Positions 1 to 14,629 of a stretch of 64,000 bases of DNA are shown here, piece by piece. Origin of the DNA: Pristionchus mayeri (lineage: Eukaryota > Nematoda > Chromadorea > Rhabditida > Neodiplogasteridae). The notes beneath the pieces are model-generated. The model ran no database searches. It was given only the letters and a program-made list of their open reading frames with translations, and was not told the DNA's origin. The position numbers and the translations under genes are program-made. Numbering within the stretch: position 1 is the stretch's first letter; every line of letters starts with the position of its first letter. The DNA is taken from the NCBI GenBank assembly GCA_036245805.1, contig BTRK01000004.1, positions 26,769,541 through 26,833,540 on the forward strand, written 5' to 3'.

Positions 1-1
1 A

Positions 2-2084
<2,083 letters not shown>

Positions 2085-2195
2085 AGAGGGTTCCAGTATA
2101 GGGAGAGAACGAGAGTACGGTGGTTGTTTGAGCATTTCCTCAATCAGTAAACCGTGCATTCTCGTTTTCCTCCCTACTGGAACCGTAGATGGAAG

Positions 2196-2268
2196 TGGAT
2201 GGAGTCTCACGATGACGAGTTTGAACTAAACCGAAAGGCGTTCTCCCTCTGATTGAGATTCTATTCCT
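2196..2268 (+). promoter_or_regulatory. SECIS element, copy 1
   Basis: This hairpin lies in the 3' UTR 112 nt after the stop. It has the SECIS quartet ATGA (2212-2215) opposite TGAT (2250-2253). A basal helix pairs TCTCA with TGAGA, extended by G-U and A-U pairs. The upper stem pairs GAG..GAAC with GTTC..CTC around an internal mismatch. The unpaired A-run (2228-2230) lies 12 nt after ATGA, and a mini-hairpin CCGAAAGG closes the apex, as in type II SECIS. It recruits SBP2/EFSec to decode the UGA. The structure was drawn by eye. Confidence 0.88.
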
Positions 2269-3026
2269 TCCATCGTCCTTCTCTCCATTCCATCCAATCT
2301 CTCCAACGATGACGAAGCAGCCACTTCTGATGGAGAGACGAGAGAAGACTCACTATGTACTACTTCCTTCCCTACCCATATACCCTTCTTCTCTTATTAT
2401 AAGTACGAAGCTTCCCCTTCTATCCCATATCACAATCTCATCAGCATTAACCTATGTATGATAAATCTAATTCACTGAAACAGTTTATTCGAGTGTATTT
2501 GATGAACGCGAGATGGGTTGATTCCTAAGATGCGAGCTAGATTCACGAAGTGTTTCTCTCGCTGCTCCACCAAACCCTTCTCCATCTCTGATCGATATCG
2601 ACTCCTTCGATAGTCCCAGTCTCTGGCAACGCTGTTAAGGTAGGCATACGGTATTTATTTACCGTCTGGTCGGATTGACCGTTCTGTCATTGTTGTTCAT
2701 TTCCTGAGTGGAGCTGCTCATTTTGATATCAATTGATTGCGAGATCTTCCGATTGACACTGAATAGAGAGCATTCGAAGAAAGATTGAAGGAAGTCACTA
2801 GAAGGATCGGGCATATTGAAGAGATGCAGAGAAGAGTTTGGTTAGAAAGATGACGAGTTCGTAGAATCCAATGAGACTCATGCTCAGCCAGAATCCAACG
2901 GTTCCCCGAGATCAGAGATCAGATTGGAAAACTCGATTGAAATATTAGAGATCACATATTGCTCAAAGTGTAACTGGGAAACTCGACGAGCGAATCGACG
3001 GAGAGAGTGGAGTAGAATAGAGAGAG

Positions 3027-4470
3027 TAGAATATCATGACACCAGGTCGGATCTTGGCACCTCCCACTTTGAGAGCAGTTATCCCGGTTTCAGTGACCAA
3101 TAGAGCAAAATTGACCTCTGAGTGACCCCTGCTCATTTTTCGAGCTGTATAGATCTGTTTAGCTCATTTTTTCTGAATATAAATTTTAACCACACTACAT
3201 TCAAGGCAAATTTTTCGAAAACGAATGGAAAGGAGCAGCTAACATTTTAAGAGTGCATGCATCTGAACGAGATCTGTCGAATGAGGTGCTGGCGCCGAAA
3301 ATGCGGACACGCCTGTGAAACTTTCGTCATGTAAACTTTCCCGGATCGTTTGAACTTTCTTTTCCAGAGTCAATTCGGAGAAAAACGATTTCTTGGCCGC
3401 GCGCTCAGAAGAGAGCGGTGTAAGTGACAATTGATTGTGGAAAAGAAAGTTCAAACGATTCGGGAAAGTTTACATGGCGAAAGTTTCACAGGCGTCTACG
3501 CATTTTCGGCGCCAGCACCTCATTCGACAGATCTCGATGCATGAACTCTTAAAATTTTAACTGCTCCTTTCCATTCGTCTTCGAAAAATTTGCCCTTGAA
3601 TGTAGCGTGGTTAAAATTTATATTCAGAAAAAATGAGCTAAACAGATCTATACAGCTCGAAAAATAAGCAGGGGTCACTCAGAGGTCAATTTTGCTCTAT
3701 TGGTCACTGAAACCGGGATAACTGCTCTCAAAGTGGGAGGTGCCTAGAACCGACCGGGACATGACGACGGGGTGGAATCTGGGCAGCGATTAGGGACGGG
3801 TCCTAGCCTCGGAGGGATTTTGAGTAGACAGGGAAGTGTCTATACGAGGTGAAGGACCAATGAGAGGACAACGTGGTGTAGCGGGATCAACATTCTACCT
3901 CCGAGGTTCCCTAGTCTGTACCTGCGCAGTCGTCAGCCCCCCTGGACGGGAGTTCGAGCAACCGCTTGCCGGGCCTAGGCTCCATGCGGAGTCACCGGAC
4001 CGGTGAGCAGCGAAGGTAGTCGAGCCGGCGCGAGAGATAGCGGGACGCACCAGGGAGAGGGAGAACTACCGTCTTGCAGTGTGGAACACAGAAACGTACA
4101 GCAACAATTTATTCCTGTGCCCAACTCTCTCTCAGAATGAAGGAGATATCAGCTTATAACGGATCGTGAACATTAGGCGGGGCTAGACATAGCCTCGTCA
4201 TTACAAAGGACGGTGATTCATAGTGAAAGTGGCACGGGGGAAAGTGATGTCGCGAGGGGAAAAGGTGTAGGAAGTAATAATACGGGAACCCCCAGGTTGC
4301 AGGTGTCATGAAGTCCAAAATGAAATCTACACAATGAGACTTTGAGGGAATGTCAGGCATCCCTCACATTCAGGATGCCCTAATCCGGTTGGCACTCATC
4401 TCACGATTTTCCCTCCATTCTCAAGATTGGCGAATTTAGCTCGATTCTCTCGTGAAAGGCGTGATATTAG
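3027..4470. mobile_element. Foldback element, family A, copy 1 (with an insertion)
   Basis: Arms of about 325 nt (about 3043-3372 and 3436-3759) are inverted copies around a GC-rich loop. The right end (about 4307-4470) carries the family terminus ctctcgtgaaaggcgtga, shared with the elements at 25363 and 34225. The left terminus is missing, so the element was clipped at the duplication junction. No transposase is visible, so it is non-autonomous. Confidence 0.8.
3765..4306. mobile_element. 542-bp unclassified insertion in foldback element
   Basis: This GC-rich block interrupts the right arm of the family A foldback and is absent from the other two family copies. It is flanked by the 5-bp direct repeat CATGA (3760-3764 and 4307-4311). 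No coding potential is obvious. A 5-bp target duplication would fit a solo LTR, but the ends are not TG..CA, so its class is open. Confidence 0.5.
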
Positions 4471-4510
4471 TCCCGCGAAATAAAGAAGTGTCGAAGTTCT
4501 TCTCGTATAG

Positions 4511-5665
<1,155 letters not shown>

Positions 5666-5775
5666 AGAGGGTTCCAGTATAGGGAGAGAACGAGAGTACG
5701 GTGGTTGTTTGAGCATTTCCTCAATCAGTAAACCGTGCATTCTCGATTCCTCCCTACTGGAACCGTAGATGGAAG

Positions 5776-5848
5776 TGGATGGAGTCTCACGATGACGAGT
5801 TTGAACTAAACCGAAAGGCGTTCTCCCTCTGATTGAGATTCTATTCCT
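5776..5848 (+). promoter_or_regulatory. SECIS element, copy 2
   Basis: Same hairpin as copy 1: ATGA at 5792-5795, apical A-run and mini-hairpin, then TGAT near 5830. No changes were seen in the core. Confidence 0.85.
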
Positions 5849-6856
5849 TCCATCGTCCTTCTCTCCATTCCATCCAATCTCTCCAACGATGACGAAGTAG
5901 CCACTTCTGATGGAGAGACGAGAGAAGACTCACTATGTACTACTTCCTTCCCTACCCATATACCCTTCTTCTCTTATTATAAGTACGAAGCTTCCCCTTC
6001 TATCCCATATCACAATCTCATCAGCATTAACCTATGTATGATAAATCTACTTCACTGAAACAGTTTATTCGAGTGTATTTGATGAACGCGAGATGGGTTG
6101 ATTCCTAAGATGCGAGCTAGATTCACGAAGTGTTTCTCTCGCTGCTCCACCAAACCCTTCTCCATCTCTGATCGATATCGACTCCTTCGATAGTCCCAGT
6201 CTCTGGCAACGCTGTTAAGGTAGGCATACGGTATTTATTTACCGTCTGGTCGGATTGACCGTTCTGTCATTGTTGTTCATTTCCTGAGTGGAGCTGCTCA
6301 TTTTGATATCAATTGATTGCGAGATCTTCCGATTGACACTGCATAGAGAGCATTCGAAGAAAGATTGAAGGAAGTCACTAGAAGGATCGGGTATATTGAA
6401 GAGATGCAGAGAAGAGTTTGGTTAGAAAGATGACGAGTTCGTAGAATCCAATGAGACTCATGCTCAGCCAGAATCCAACGGTTCCCCCGAGATCAGAGAT
6501 CAGATTGGAAAACTAGGCGATTGAAATATTAGAGATCACATATTGCTCACAGTGTAACTGGGAAACTCGACGAGCGAATCGACGGAGAGAGTGGAGTAGA
6601 ATAGAGAGAGCATCACGTACTCCTATGATGTACCGGGTAAATTTCACCTTTCGGAGTAATTGCGAATACGCAATTTTGAGAGCTCTGATTGTGCTCATAA
6701 TTTTTACCATGGTCGATTTCCCGGAATCAACCCGGATATGTCCGGTCAATTATAGCTAGAAATCGGTAAATCAAATACACAACATTTTGGTGCGATTACG
6801 GTATTTTCGAAAGCACATCGACCTTTGTGAGGTTTGCGAAATACCGTAATCGCACC

Positions 6857-6884
6857 ATTCATTCATTCATTCATTCATTCGTTT
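6857..6884. repeat. (ATTC)n microsatellite, LINE 3' tail
   Basis: About six ATTC units, read as (GAAT)n on the minus strand, lie downstream of the minus-strand reverse-transcriptase remnant. They are probably the simple-repeat tail of that LINE. Confidence 0.65.
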
Positions 6885-7079
6885 ATTCCGTTAGGTGGGA
6901 GTTCAAGAAATAACGAGAGGGTATACAAGAAACGGATGTCCGTCGATTGGATCGAATCGGTTGAAGGTTGCCAGGCAGCAAGGGTAGGGAGTGGACGGGA
7001 TCAAAGATCAAGCCAAGTGGCAATAATAGACGGGGGATAAAAAGTGGGGGGTTGTGAACGGATGTAACTAGAAAATACA

Positions 7080-7420
7080 CTAGGCGAAGAAACTAACATA
7101 TTCTATGGGAAGAGCATTCCAAATGGACATGGTTCTAGATACAAGAGTGGAACTAGAATTATTTGGTATGAAAGGTAAAGATATACGAAGTGGGTGTGCA
7201 TTTCTGAGGGGGCGAGTGAGTGGCGCGCGTTGTAAGTAGAGAAGAAATATCAAGAGAATAACGGCTGTGGATAATCGAATGGAGGAATAATATATCAATT
7301 ATGAACCTACGGCGTTCTAAAGTCATTAGATTAAGCTCATGAGCGATGCTTATATGATATAGGAGGGAGGGAACAGCGTACATACATTCTGCGGGTATAG
7401 TCACGCTGAACTCTTTCAAG
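7080..7420 (-). pseudogene. Non-LTR retrotransposon reverse transcriptase, C-terminal fragment
   Basis: Minus-strand frames contain LERRRFIIDILFLHSIIHS followed, in another frame, by TRPLRNAHPLRISLPF and SRTMSIWNALPIEYV. This is the usual end of jockey/CR1-type RT proteins (LexRR..D..FLYKI, TR....LR...P, WN.LP). Only the last ~90 residues remain, with at least one frameshift and no catalytic motif, so it is a dead 5'-truncated copy. Confidence 0.75.
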
Positions 7421-7700
7421 CTCTTTAGTCAATGCTACACTATGTATAGGATTCCAGATACCATAATTTACCATAATTTTTTAACTTTCGATATATCAAT
7501 TTCTAGCCATAATTGACCCGACATATCCGGGACGATTCCGGCAAATCGACCATGATAAAAATTACGAGCACAAACAGAGCTCTCGAAATTGCGTATTCGC
7601 AATTTCGCCGAAAAGTGAAATTTGCCCGGTTCGGGCTCGGTGGCCTTCCGATTTTGCTAACATGTACGATACAGTTGATTGAGAAGAGAGTGAGTCTCAC

Positions 7701-10053
7701 TCGATGGGTGCTTCTGTTGGTGGGATCGAAGAGGACGAAGGAATCTGGACGAAGGAAGGCCTGCGAGATGGTAGATGAGAACGAGGCTTCTCTGAAGGGG
7801 ATTCGATCGAGGGAGAGAGGACTCCATCTCACGTGCATGGACGGGGACAATCACAGGCAGAGGGATCGACCAGAGTGATTCGGACACTCACATTGGTAAG
7901 ACACGCCCCTCAAAGAGAGTGAGGGGAGGGAGAGGGAGATCTCACTCTGGTAGATGTTGTCTAGAGCACAGAACACATCGGTGTCGTCCATTCGAGGGAA
8001 GCGAGAATCGATGCATCCACACTCCGCCTTGTAGTGCCTTTGGAAACAGATACGCTGACATCCCTGTAAAGAGAGGGAGGAGATGGATGGAGAGAATGAC
8101 CTACCTCGGCTGTGTATCGACCTTGATACGGGAAGTTAGGAGGGGAGAAGTCATTGCACTTGTGGGGACCGTAGGAGATACGAGAGGCTATTGACTGTAC
8201 AGATTCAACTGGTTACGGTATTACAGTCATTATGGATAACTGATTTCATTGAGTAGGTGGTCAACATTCCTATGGGAGCATTGTGACCTCGAATATTGGC
8301 GAATGGATGACTGAAAGAAGGGGAATATTCAAGTGACTCCCAAGACGTCTTATCGTATTCCAAATTTGCTCAGTTCGTTTACACGTTCGTTCTTCTCTGA
8401 TATTACTGTAGGTCATATAATTTCAAAAATTCCTGCATTATTTAAACTTCTTGAAAAATCAGGATTGATGATGAATTTCTCGCAAGGATACATTTTTGAG
8501 GTGCAGAACATGGTGGAATGAGGGGAGTGGATCCTTACGTTTCTTGATGATGAATGATAACTCGAACACCAGCTGTCTCACTCACTTCGAAGTAATCCGA
8601 GAGATTACTGTAGAGTAAAAGTTTGAGACCTGCATCGATGGATGTCACCAAACAATCTTATTCTGATCTACCTTGATACGATCCCGTTTTAGACACGGAA
8701 ACAGCTGTGGAATCATTGTAATTGAATGAGAAACATCTTCCATACTTGATGTCGAAAGTAGAGGTGAAATTTCTTAGAATAATGGGCAATTAATCTTTGA
8801 TCTCTCACCTCTGATCACATTTGTCGCCTCCGAATAGACAACCTCTGAACAAGTCATCATACTCATAAGTAAGGCGATCGATCGTCTGAAGAGTACTGTA
8901 ATCTGTCATTACTTCCATCTCAAAATAACTTCTTGTCGAGATTCCTTATTATGTATGGGATACTCTCCTCCAGTCTCACTTGATTCGCGATCTTATCCTC
9001 TTCTACCTGAAAACGAAAAGGGATTTGATAAAGGGAGTGGGGTGAGACTAACTCTAAATCCGCTCCCAATCGCAGCCTCTTTTTCAATAGCTGTAATACG
9101 GAGATGACCCTGACCACCCCAGCGGCCCTACCATGGTATCGGTAGTGACAAGTCTGATTCTGGGGACAGCGATAGCAATGCCACGCTTGTGAATATACAC
9201 ATACGCAGGCGTAGTGAGAGACATCCACTGAGAGATCAAAGATCAAAGTATGTAGATGATGCAAGATCTCTTCACCTTCTCTACTCACAAAGCAAGCCTC
9301 GTTGGAGTAGCAGATACAATAGGTGGAATGAACAAGACGAGGAGTACTGCCTGTGAGGAGTGAGTGAATGTGAGAGGGGGGGAGGGGGGATTAGCCTGAA
9401 GACATCGTCGTCCCATCAACTGAGATCAGTTCAGTCCAGTCTTCATTCAGTGCTTCGTTGTTGGTCACTGCTCGGAAAGTGTCCAACTATGTTATGAGAT
9501 TACTGGGCAGATATAGGAGAGAGTACCAATCTCCCGAAGTGTGGAATGGTGAGGGCCTCGCTCAATTTGTATGCGTTCTGGTTGCATATCGTGACAGCAG
9601 GAAAGGGAATCGGAGGATGGACTGACTGAGGTCATTGGGTCTCATTCCAATGGGCACTCTATGCATCTAACCACTTTGTTCGATCTCGTCTCCGACGCGA
9701 AAAATCGACCAAAGAGAATGCCTGATCGGAATAGGGAATCAATATTTGGGTAGGTCACACCTGTTTGAAAGGTAACAAAGGTAGCGCAACTAGAGAGGAC
9801 AATCAGCCAGACGAGTCGCCTCCACAGCTCCTTAAAACGAGGGAGGAATAGAGGAGACATACGAAAGTTGATTATAGAAAACTTGCATTGAACAAACCTT
9901 CTCTAATCTCAGCTTAACCACTCCACTCAATGTTGTATTCTCCTGGAGGTCTCTCCAGACCTTGCTGGGAGCATCCATTCCCACTATACTGAGTATGAAT
10001 TCACATTCCTCGCGGACCAAGCCCCCAATTACACCTTTCCACACAACAAGCAT
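7701..10053 (-). CDS. DEG/ENaC-family cation channel, 3' end missing
   Basis: Degenerin/epithelial sodium channel subunit. The cytosolic N-terminus MDAPSKVWRDLQENTTLSG (start at 9978, or upstream at 10053) is followed by the first membrane segment WRRLVWLIVLSSCATFVTF. Next come FPAVTICNQNAYKLSEA (about 9600-9540), a Cys-rich stretch (about 9350-9130), FRGCLFGGDKCDQ (about 8850) and YGRCFSFNYND (about 8740). The signature GCQRICFQRHYKAECGCIDS is near 8070, and CPRPC-TEASFSSTISQA at about 7840-7780 spans a 41-nt intron. These are the extracellular knuckle/finger/palm motifs in the family order. The second membrane segment (GxS filter) is absent. The last exon ends at a good donor (7701), and the inverted-repeat/LINE mosaic begins at once. 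The N-terminal His-Gly gating motif reads Ser-Gly here. Confidence 0.9.
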
Positions 10054-10243
10054 TCCTTCCTTGAGATCATTTATTCCAGCGTGTGTTCAGAATATAAACC
10101 AATGTGTCGTACACACATAATGAAAGCATAAAGTAAAGTGAAAGGAAGTAGTCATCAAGACCTAGGTAGGTGTATGCCATGAAAAGGGGATCAAACGAAC
10201 ATTACATACAAAATGGTGAGTAGTGAGTGTGAGAGGGATGCAT

Positions 10244-10810
10244 TTACTGAGGGCCCTTTGCGCCAGGAACAGGAAGGGGGACTCCTCCGGGTCCAACGGG
10301 ACCACCCTTCTTCGACATAAGGTAGCGATGGATGTGGGGGATGACTCCACCGCCAGCGATAGTCGCTTTGATCAAAGTGTCAAGCTCCTCATCTCCTCTG
10401 ATGGCGAGATGAAGATGTCTGGGAGTGATTCTCTTCACCTTCAGATCCTTCGAGGCGTTTCCGGCCAGCTCGAGAACCTCAAACGCAAATTTCGTCACGA
10501 TTGCAACATTATACCACCATATAAGCTTCGCGGGAGTCACATACTAGTCTTACCTCGGCAGTGAGATATTCCAGAATGGCAGCAGAGTAGACAGCAGCAG
10601 TGGCACCAACACGTCCGTGGGAGGTAGTTCTCTGCTTGAGGAATCGGTGGATACGACCGACCGGGAACTGCAGACCAGCTCGCGCCGAACGAGAGATCAC
10701 CTCAAAATAGCCAATATGAGCGTCTGAGAGGGGGAGGGGGGAAGAGTCGAAATAACCTTAGACTTGGCCTTGCCAGAGTCCTTGCCTGCCTTTCCTTTGC
10801 CTCCGGCCAT
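10244..10810 (-). CDS. htz-1: Histone H2A variant H2A.Z
   Basis: Replacement histone H2A.Z, placed at promoters by SWR1-type remodellers. Three exons: 10757-10810 ([18 protein letters not shown]), 10554-10700 ([25 protein letters not shown]) and 10244-10477 ([20 protein letters not shown] to stop), for 144 residues in total. H2A.Z hallmarks are [22 protein letters not shown] and [10 protein letters not shown]. The tail after RYLMSKKGG is a Gly/Pro-rich extension ([16 protein letters not shown]), longer and less basic than the usual short lysine tail. The introns have clear gt/ag borders. Divergent from the WAPL gene, with about 790 nt between starts. Confidence 0.97.
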
Positions 10811-11599
10811 TATTGTTGCTTTGAGCTGAAATAATTTTCACATCTTTAAAAAGTGGGCAGCTCAATGACACAATAACGCAACAAAAGGGCAACCCATGTG
10901 TTGCGATAGACGCGAGAGAAAAAGTGATAGAGCGAGAGAGTGAGAGGACAGGCTCTACTCGGCGTCCCCCCCTTCCCGCCAAATTGAATTGACCCGCCCA
11001 TTGGCAGAGTGCCAACTTTCTAATCGGGTAATTAGAATGCAAGCTTAGCTGAGAATAGTATAAGCTATATAAACGGAAAAAAGTAATCAATTTAAGGCTT
11101 AGTCAACCGCAAGAAATTTGATTGAATGAAGGACCGATTCAGAATATATTTTAAAGAACACGAATTTCAGTGCACTGGTGAAAGTACATGCCAGCCTCAA
11201 AAGCAAATTGAACATCAAACGAATCGATTTTGAGGGTCGAACAAGAGCACACAGCTGCTCTAGACGAAACTGAACAAAAACTAAACATAAATCAACAAAA
11301 AAAGACGCGCGAAATAAACTCGCGCTTTTGCGCGTTTGAAGCACATTTGGTGCGCGTTCTATAAGTTCGCTCCGCCCTTCAACTATTATACTTTGCAATT
11401 ACGAAATTCTAGAATTTAATTCTTGCGATTATTCTAATTTTATTGTTAACGAATGTCGAATACCAAACACCGCGAACACGGCACGTTCCAAAAGCGCTAT
11501 TTCACACCATGTACCCTAATTGCTATTGCGTCGCCATTCATTTAAAATTTTTTGCTATTTAGTCGTTCTCGGTATTTTATACAATATATATCTAGACCG
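10811..11599. promoter_or_regulatory. Shared divergent promoter region, htz-1 / wapl-1
   Basis: Intergenic region between two outward-facing genes. It contains GC-type motifs typical of ubiquitous worm promoters: GCGCG clusters at about 11300-11360 and TCGCTCCGCCC near 11366. No coding exon was recognised. The role is inferred from the arrangement. Confidence 0.5.
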
Positions 11600-14500
11600 A
11601 TGGCTTCGGATTCGACTGACGGGAAAACTATCGAAGCTACGGAGCTTTCCACTCCGGTCAAAAGGCGGCATCGCTCTTCGACGCAGCTTTCTCCAAACCG
11701 TGAGTTTCTCACATGTCTAAATGCCTAAGCCAACTTGCAGGGTTGTTAAACGGCCTCCAAAGTGAATATCACTCCGACGGAATCATCTGGACTTCCAAAT
11801 GTAAACGATCTTTCAGCGAAACCTCCCAGTCCTCGTCAGGTAAGGCTTACCCTCTCTCTCTTTCTCTCCTTGAAACTAGCTATATCGTATTGTTGAGCTG
11901 ATTTTGAAGGTATTCTCTCCTCCTGTTTCGCTCCCAGAAAGTACTTCGGATAATGGGATGGAAGACAATGTGCGTATTCTGTACACTTTCTTTGTGTATC
12001 ATCTGATTTGTTTTTTTTATGTGACCTTTTCATTAGGATTGTAGATGGAAGATGACGATGAGGATGCTCCCCATCCTTCAACTCAAGGAAGCATGAGTTC
12101 ACAGGTACATTTTATTATGTGCACTTATCGTAAACTTTCTTATTGTTGTTGTTGGATGAAAGTCTCAATGCATTACTATAATTCCGGTGGAAAATATTAA
12201 ATGGAATTAATTCTTTAGGGTTCGCTCACTCGCAACATGAGTCACGCTACGATCTCGAGAGATTCTCCTAAAAAGAGAGATGCGAGTGATGCGTATGACT
12301 TCGATGATTGTGAAGAGAGCCCGCCAATCCCTCCCAAGAAGTCACGGTATTCAAGGTACTAATCATTTTGAGATGGAATACGAAACGAAAATGATGTGAG
12401 CCGTATCTTGGAGGCTGCGTTATTTGGGACTTCTCGAAAATGTATATCAATCTAAAAATGAAATTGGGGTTCTATTCTGTCGACGGAATATTTATCATTA
12501 TGTGGTTGGAAGTATCGAGGGGCTAATGCTCGATTTACATACCATATTCGCAATCGCATGTGTTTATTTTTCTATTTTTTTATCAAAACTATTATTTAGA
12601 GTAATGGTTATTGTGGTCTTTGTAATCACGCGAGTGAGAGCAAGTAGGAATCTATCTGGCTTATTTAGTAGTAAGCGTCCATTAAGATGAGGAGGATAAA
12701 CTCGCTTTGGAGAAGAAGAAGAAACCGTGTATCGTCACAAATGGAATGCAGCAGAGGAAGAAGATGATGATGAAGAGGAAGAGGAAGAAGGAAAGAGAAG
12801 AGGAGGAGTGTTACTTCACTCACTCAGGTAATATATGACTGGAGGGAGGTGGAGGTTGATTGGTCGATGGCAGCCTTCGAAGGTTTCCCGTAGAGGAGTG
12901 CCCATCTACGCGAGAGATTCACAACAGGGAAGAGTGAGGAATGTGAAGGAACCCCATCAGATGCTCGAGAGTGGAGAACACGATGATTTCAAGGTGAGGG
13001 AGAAGGAGGCAACTGGTTGGGAAGAGAAAGTTGCAGGATGATCTGACGTACATGCTCACCTCACTTAAAGGAGACGGATCGACGAATATCAAATGCCTCA
13101 GGTCATATTTATTCGTGAAAGAGTTTATCCGGATTGGTGGATTGGGGGTCTAACGGGATGGATTGCAGTGCAACGTCACTCGCTCGTAAGTGCATCAATC
13201 CACAATTCCGCCATCTGATCAGGAGTGAGAAGGAAGTGACTGCACTCTTCCATTCACTGGCTGAGTCCCCTTCCGATGAGGTGGGGGGGGGGGGAGGAGG
13301 GGGAGTGGAAGGGTGCCCTTGCAGTCGTTCGCCCTGGCAGCATCGTCAGTGATCTATCTGATCTGTCGTGACTCAGTGTCCATCCTCATGGACACTCCCT
13401 CTGCTCGAATCCTCGCTCAACTCCTCAAGTTGGAACGACCAGTCACCATGAGTGAGAGTGTGGAGAAACAGTACAAAACGGTGAGAGAAGAGGAAGATGG
13501 AAAGGGGAGAAGATAGTGGCTCTCTCCAGATATGGGCAATATTCTCCTCTTACCTGGAGAGGATGGAATCAACGGGAAGGAAGATCAGCTTCGATCTCGT
13601 GGAGGACGAACTCTCTGTATGCATGTCTATTTTCTCTACTATTTTTATGCTCTTTTTTTCTGGAAGAAACTTCCACACAATATTGGGAGGTAAAGTGAGC
13701 ATAATTTGTTGAGCCGTCGTCCCTCATCCTGGAAGCTCTCGTCTTCGTGCTCACCAATTCTCGTGATGCTGATCTCAAGAATGATCTTCTCAGTCTGGGA
13801 ATACTCCAATGGGTCGTTGCTAGAGGTACGCATCAGGATGTACACTCATATCGGATGGAATTATATGACGAATGGTGCTTGCAGTTGACCGAATCGTAGA
13901 TGAGTTGGCATCAGAGAAGGCAGAGAAGGCAGAGAGACTACTCATACCTCTCGAGAGATGCTTCCGAGTACTTGAAATTGTCAGTTTTTAGTCTATGATG
14001 TCCAGTGTTATAATTGAATCGTGTGAGTTGTCTCTCTGTCTCCGACTCTCGACGGAGTTGTCTTGCAGTGTTCGATGTATCACAAGAAGAACCAATCCTT
14101 CCTCATCGCCCATCGCTCCTCTGCCATCATCCTCGCTGCCAATAAGTGAGTACCACTACACTCATCCGAGTACTCCTTCCCCTTGTAGACTGATGGGAGT
14201 GGTTCATTCTCGTGTGCCCTCCCCCTATACTCCCCTCTCCCTCAAGAAGGCTCTCATGAGATCACTCACTCTCCTCGCAAGAGTACTCACCAATCTATCG
14301 TATGACAATGGTCAGTGTTCCCTCATTCCCTTGTCACTATCACTTGATGGATGTACTCCTTCCCTCTCAGAATTGTGTTCTACCAAACTGGGTCAGCTGC
14401 CTGGTTTCCTCTCCTCGTGCATCTCCACCTTCACTTTCCTCGCTCCCAAGTATCTCTCAGATGACACACAAGGCTTCGATCTCACTCTTCTGGTGAGAGG

Positions 14501-14629
14501 AGGGGGGAGGAGCACGTCCTTCGAAGAGTCTACACGAGATATTTAACGAGTGAATATTTGTAGATGTCTTCGCTGGTAGTGAATCTAGTGGAGAAATGCA
14601 ATGGAAACAGGAAGAAGATAGTGGACGAC
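11600..14629 (+). CDS. wapl-1: WAPL cohesin-release factor, truncated by gap
   Basis: WAPL opens cohesin rings together with PDS5. Starting from ATG 11600 the exons encode a low-complexity N-terminus (STPVKRRHRSSTQLSPN, an acidic MEDDDEDAP stretch, PPIPPKKSR). From about 13170 they encode the helical WAPL domain: SLARKCINPQFRHLI, EKEVTALFHSLAESPSDE, FALAASSVIYLICRDSVSIL and ARILAQLLKLERPV. Further pieces are VDRIVDELASEKAEKAE, KALMRSLTLLARVLTNLSYD and MSSLVVNLVEKCN just before the gap. This order matches the C-terminal domain of WAPL proteins. The last part of the gene lies in the N run. The start and 5' exon chain are less certain than the domain. Confidence 0.85.

Larger units (their letters stand above)
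6611..7645. mobile_element. Inverted-repeat element interrupted by LINE fragment
   Basis: About 150 nt at 6620-6770 (start tgatgtaccgggtaaatttc) returns inverted at about 7490-7640. A separate 68-nt hairpin, ggtgcgattacggtatttcg-like, lies at 6789-6856. A LINE 3' fragment occupies the middle. The right edge directly follows the last recognisable exon of the DEG/ENaC gene. Confidence 0.7.
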
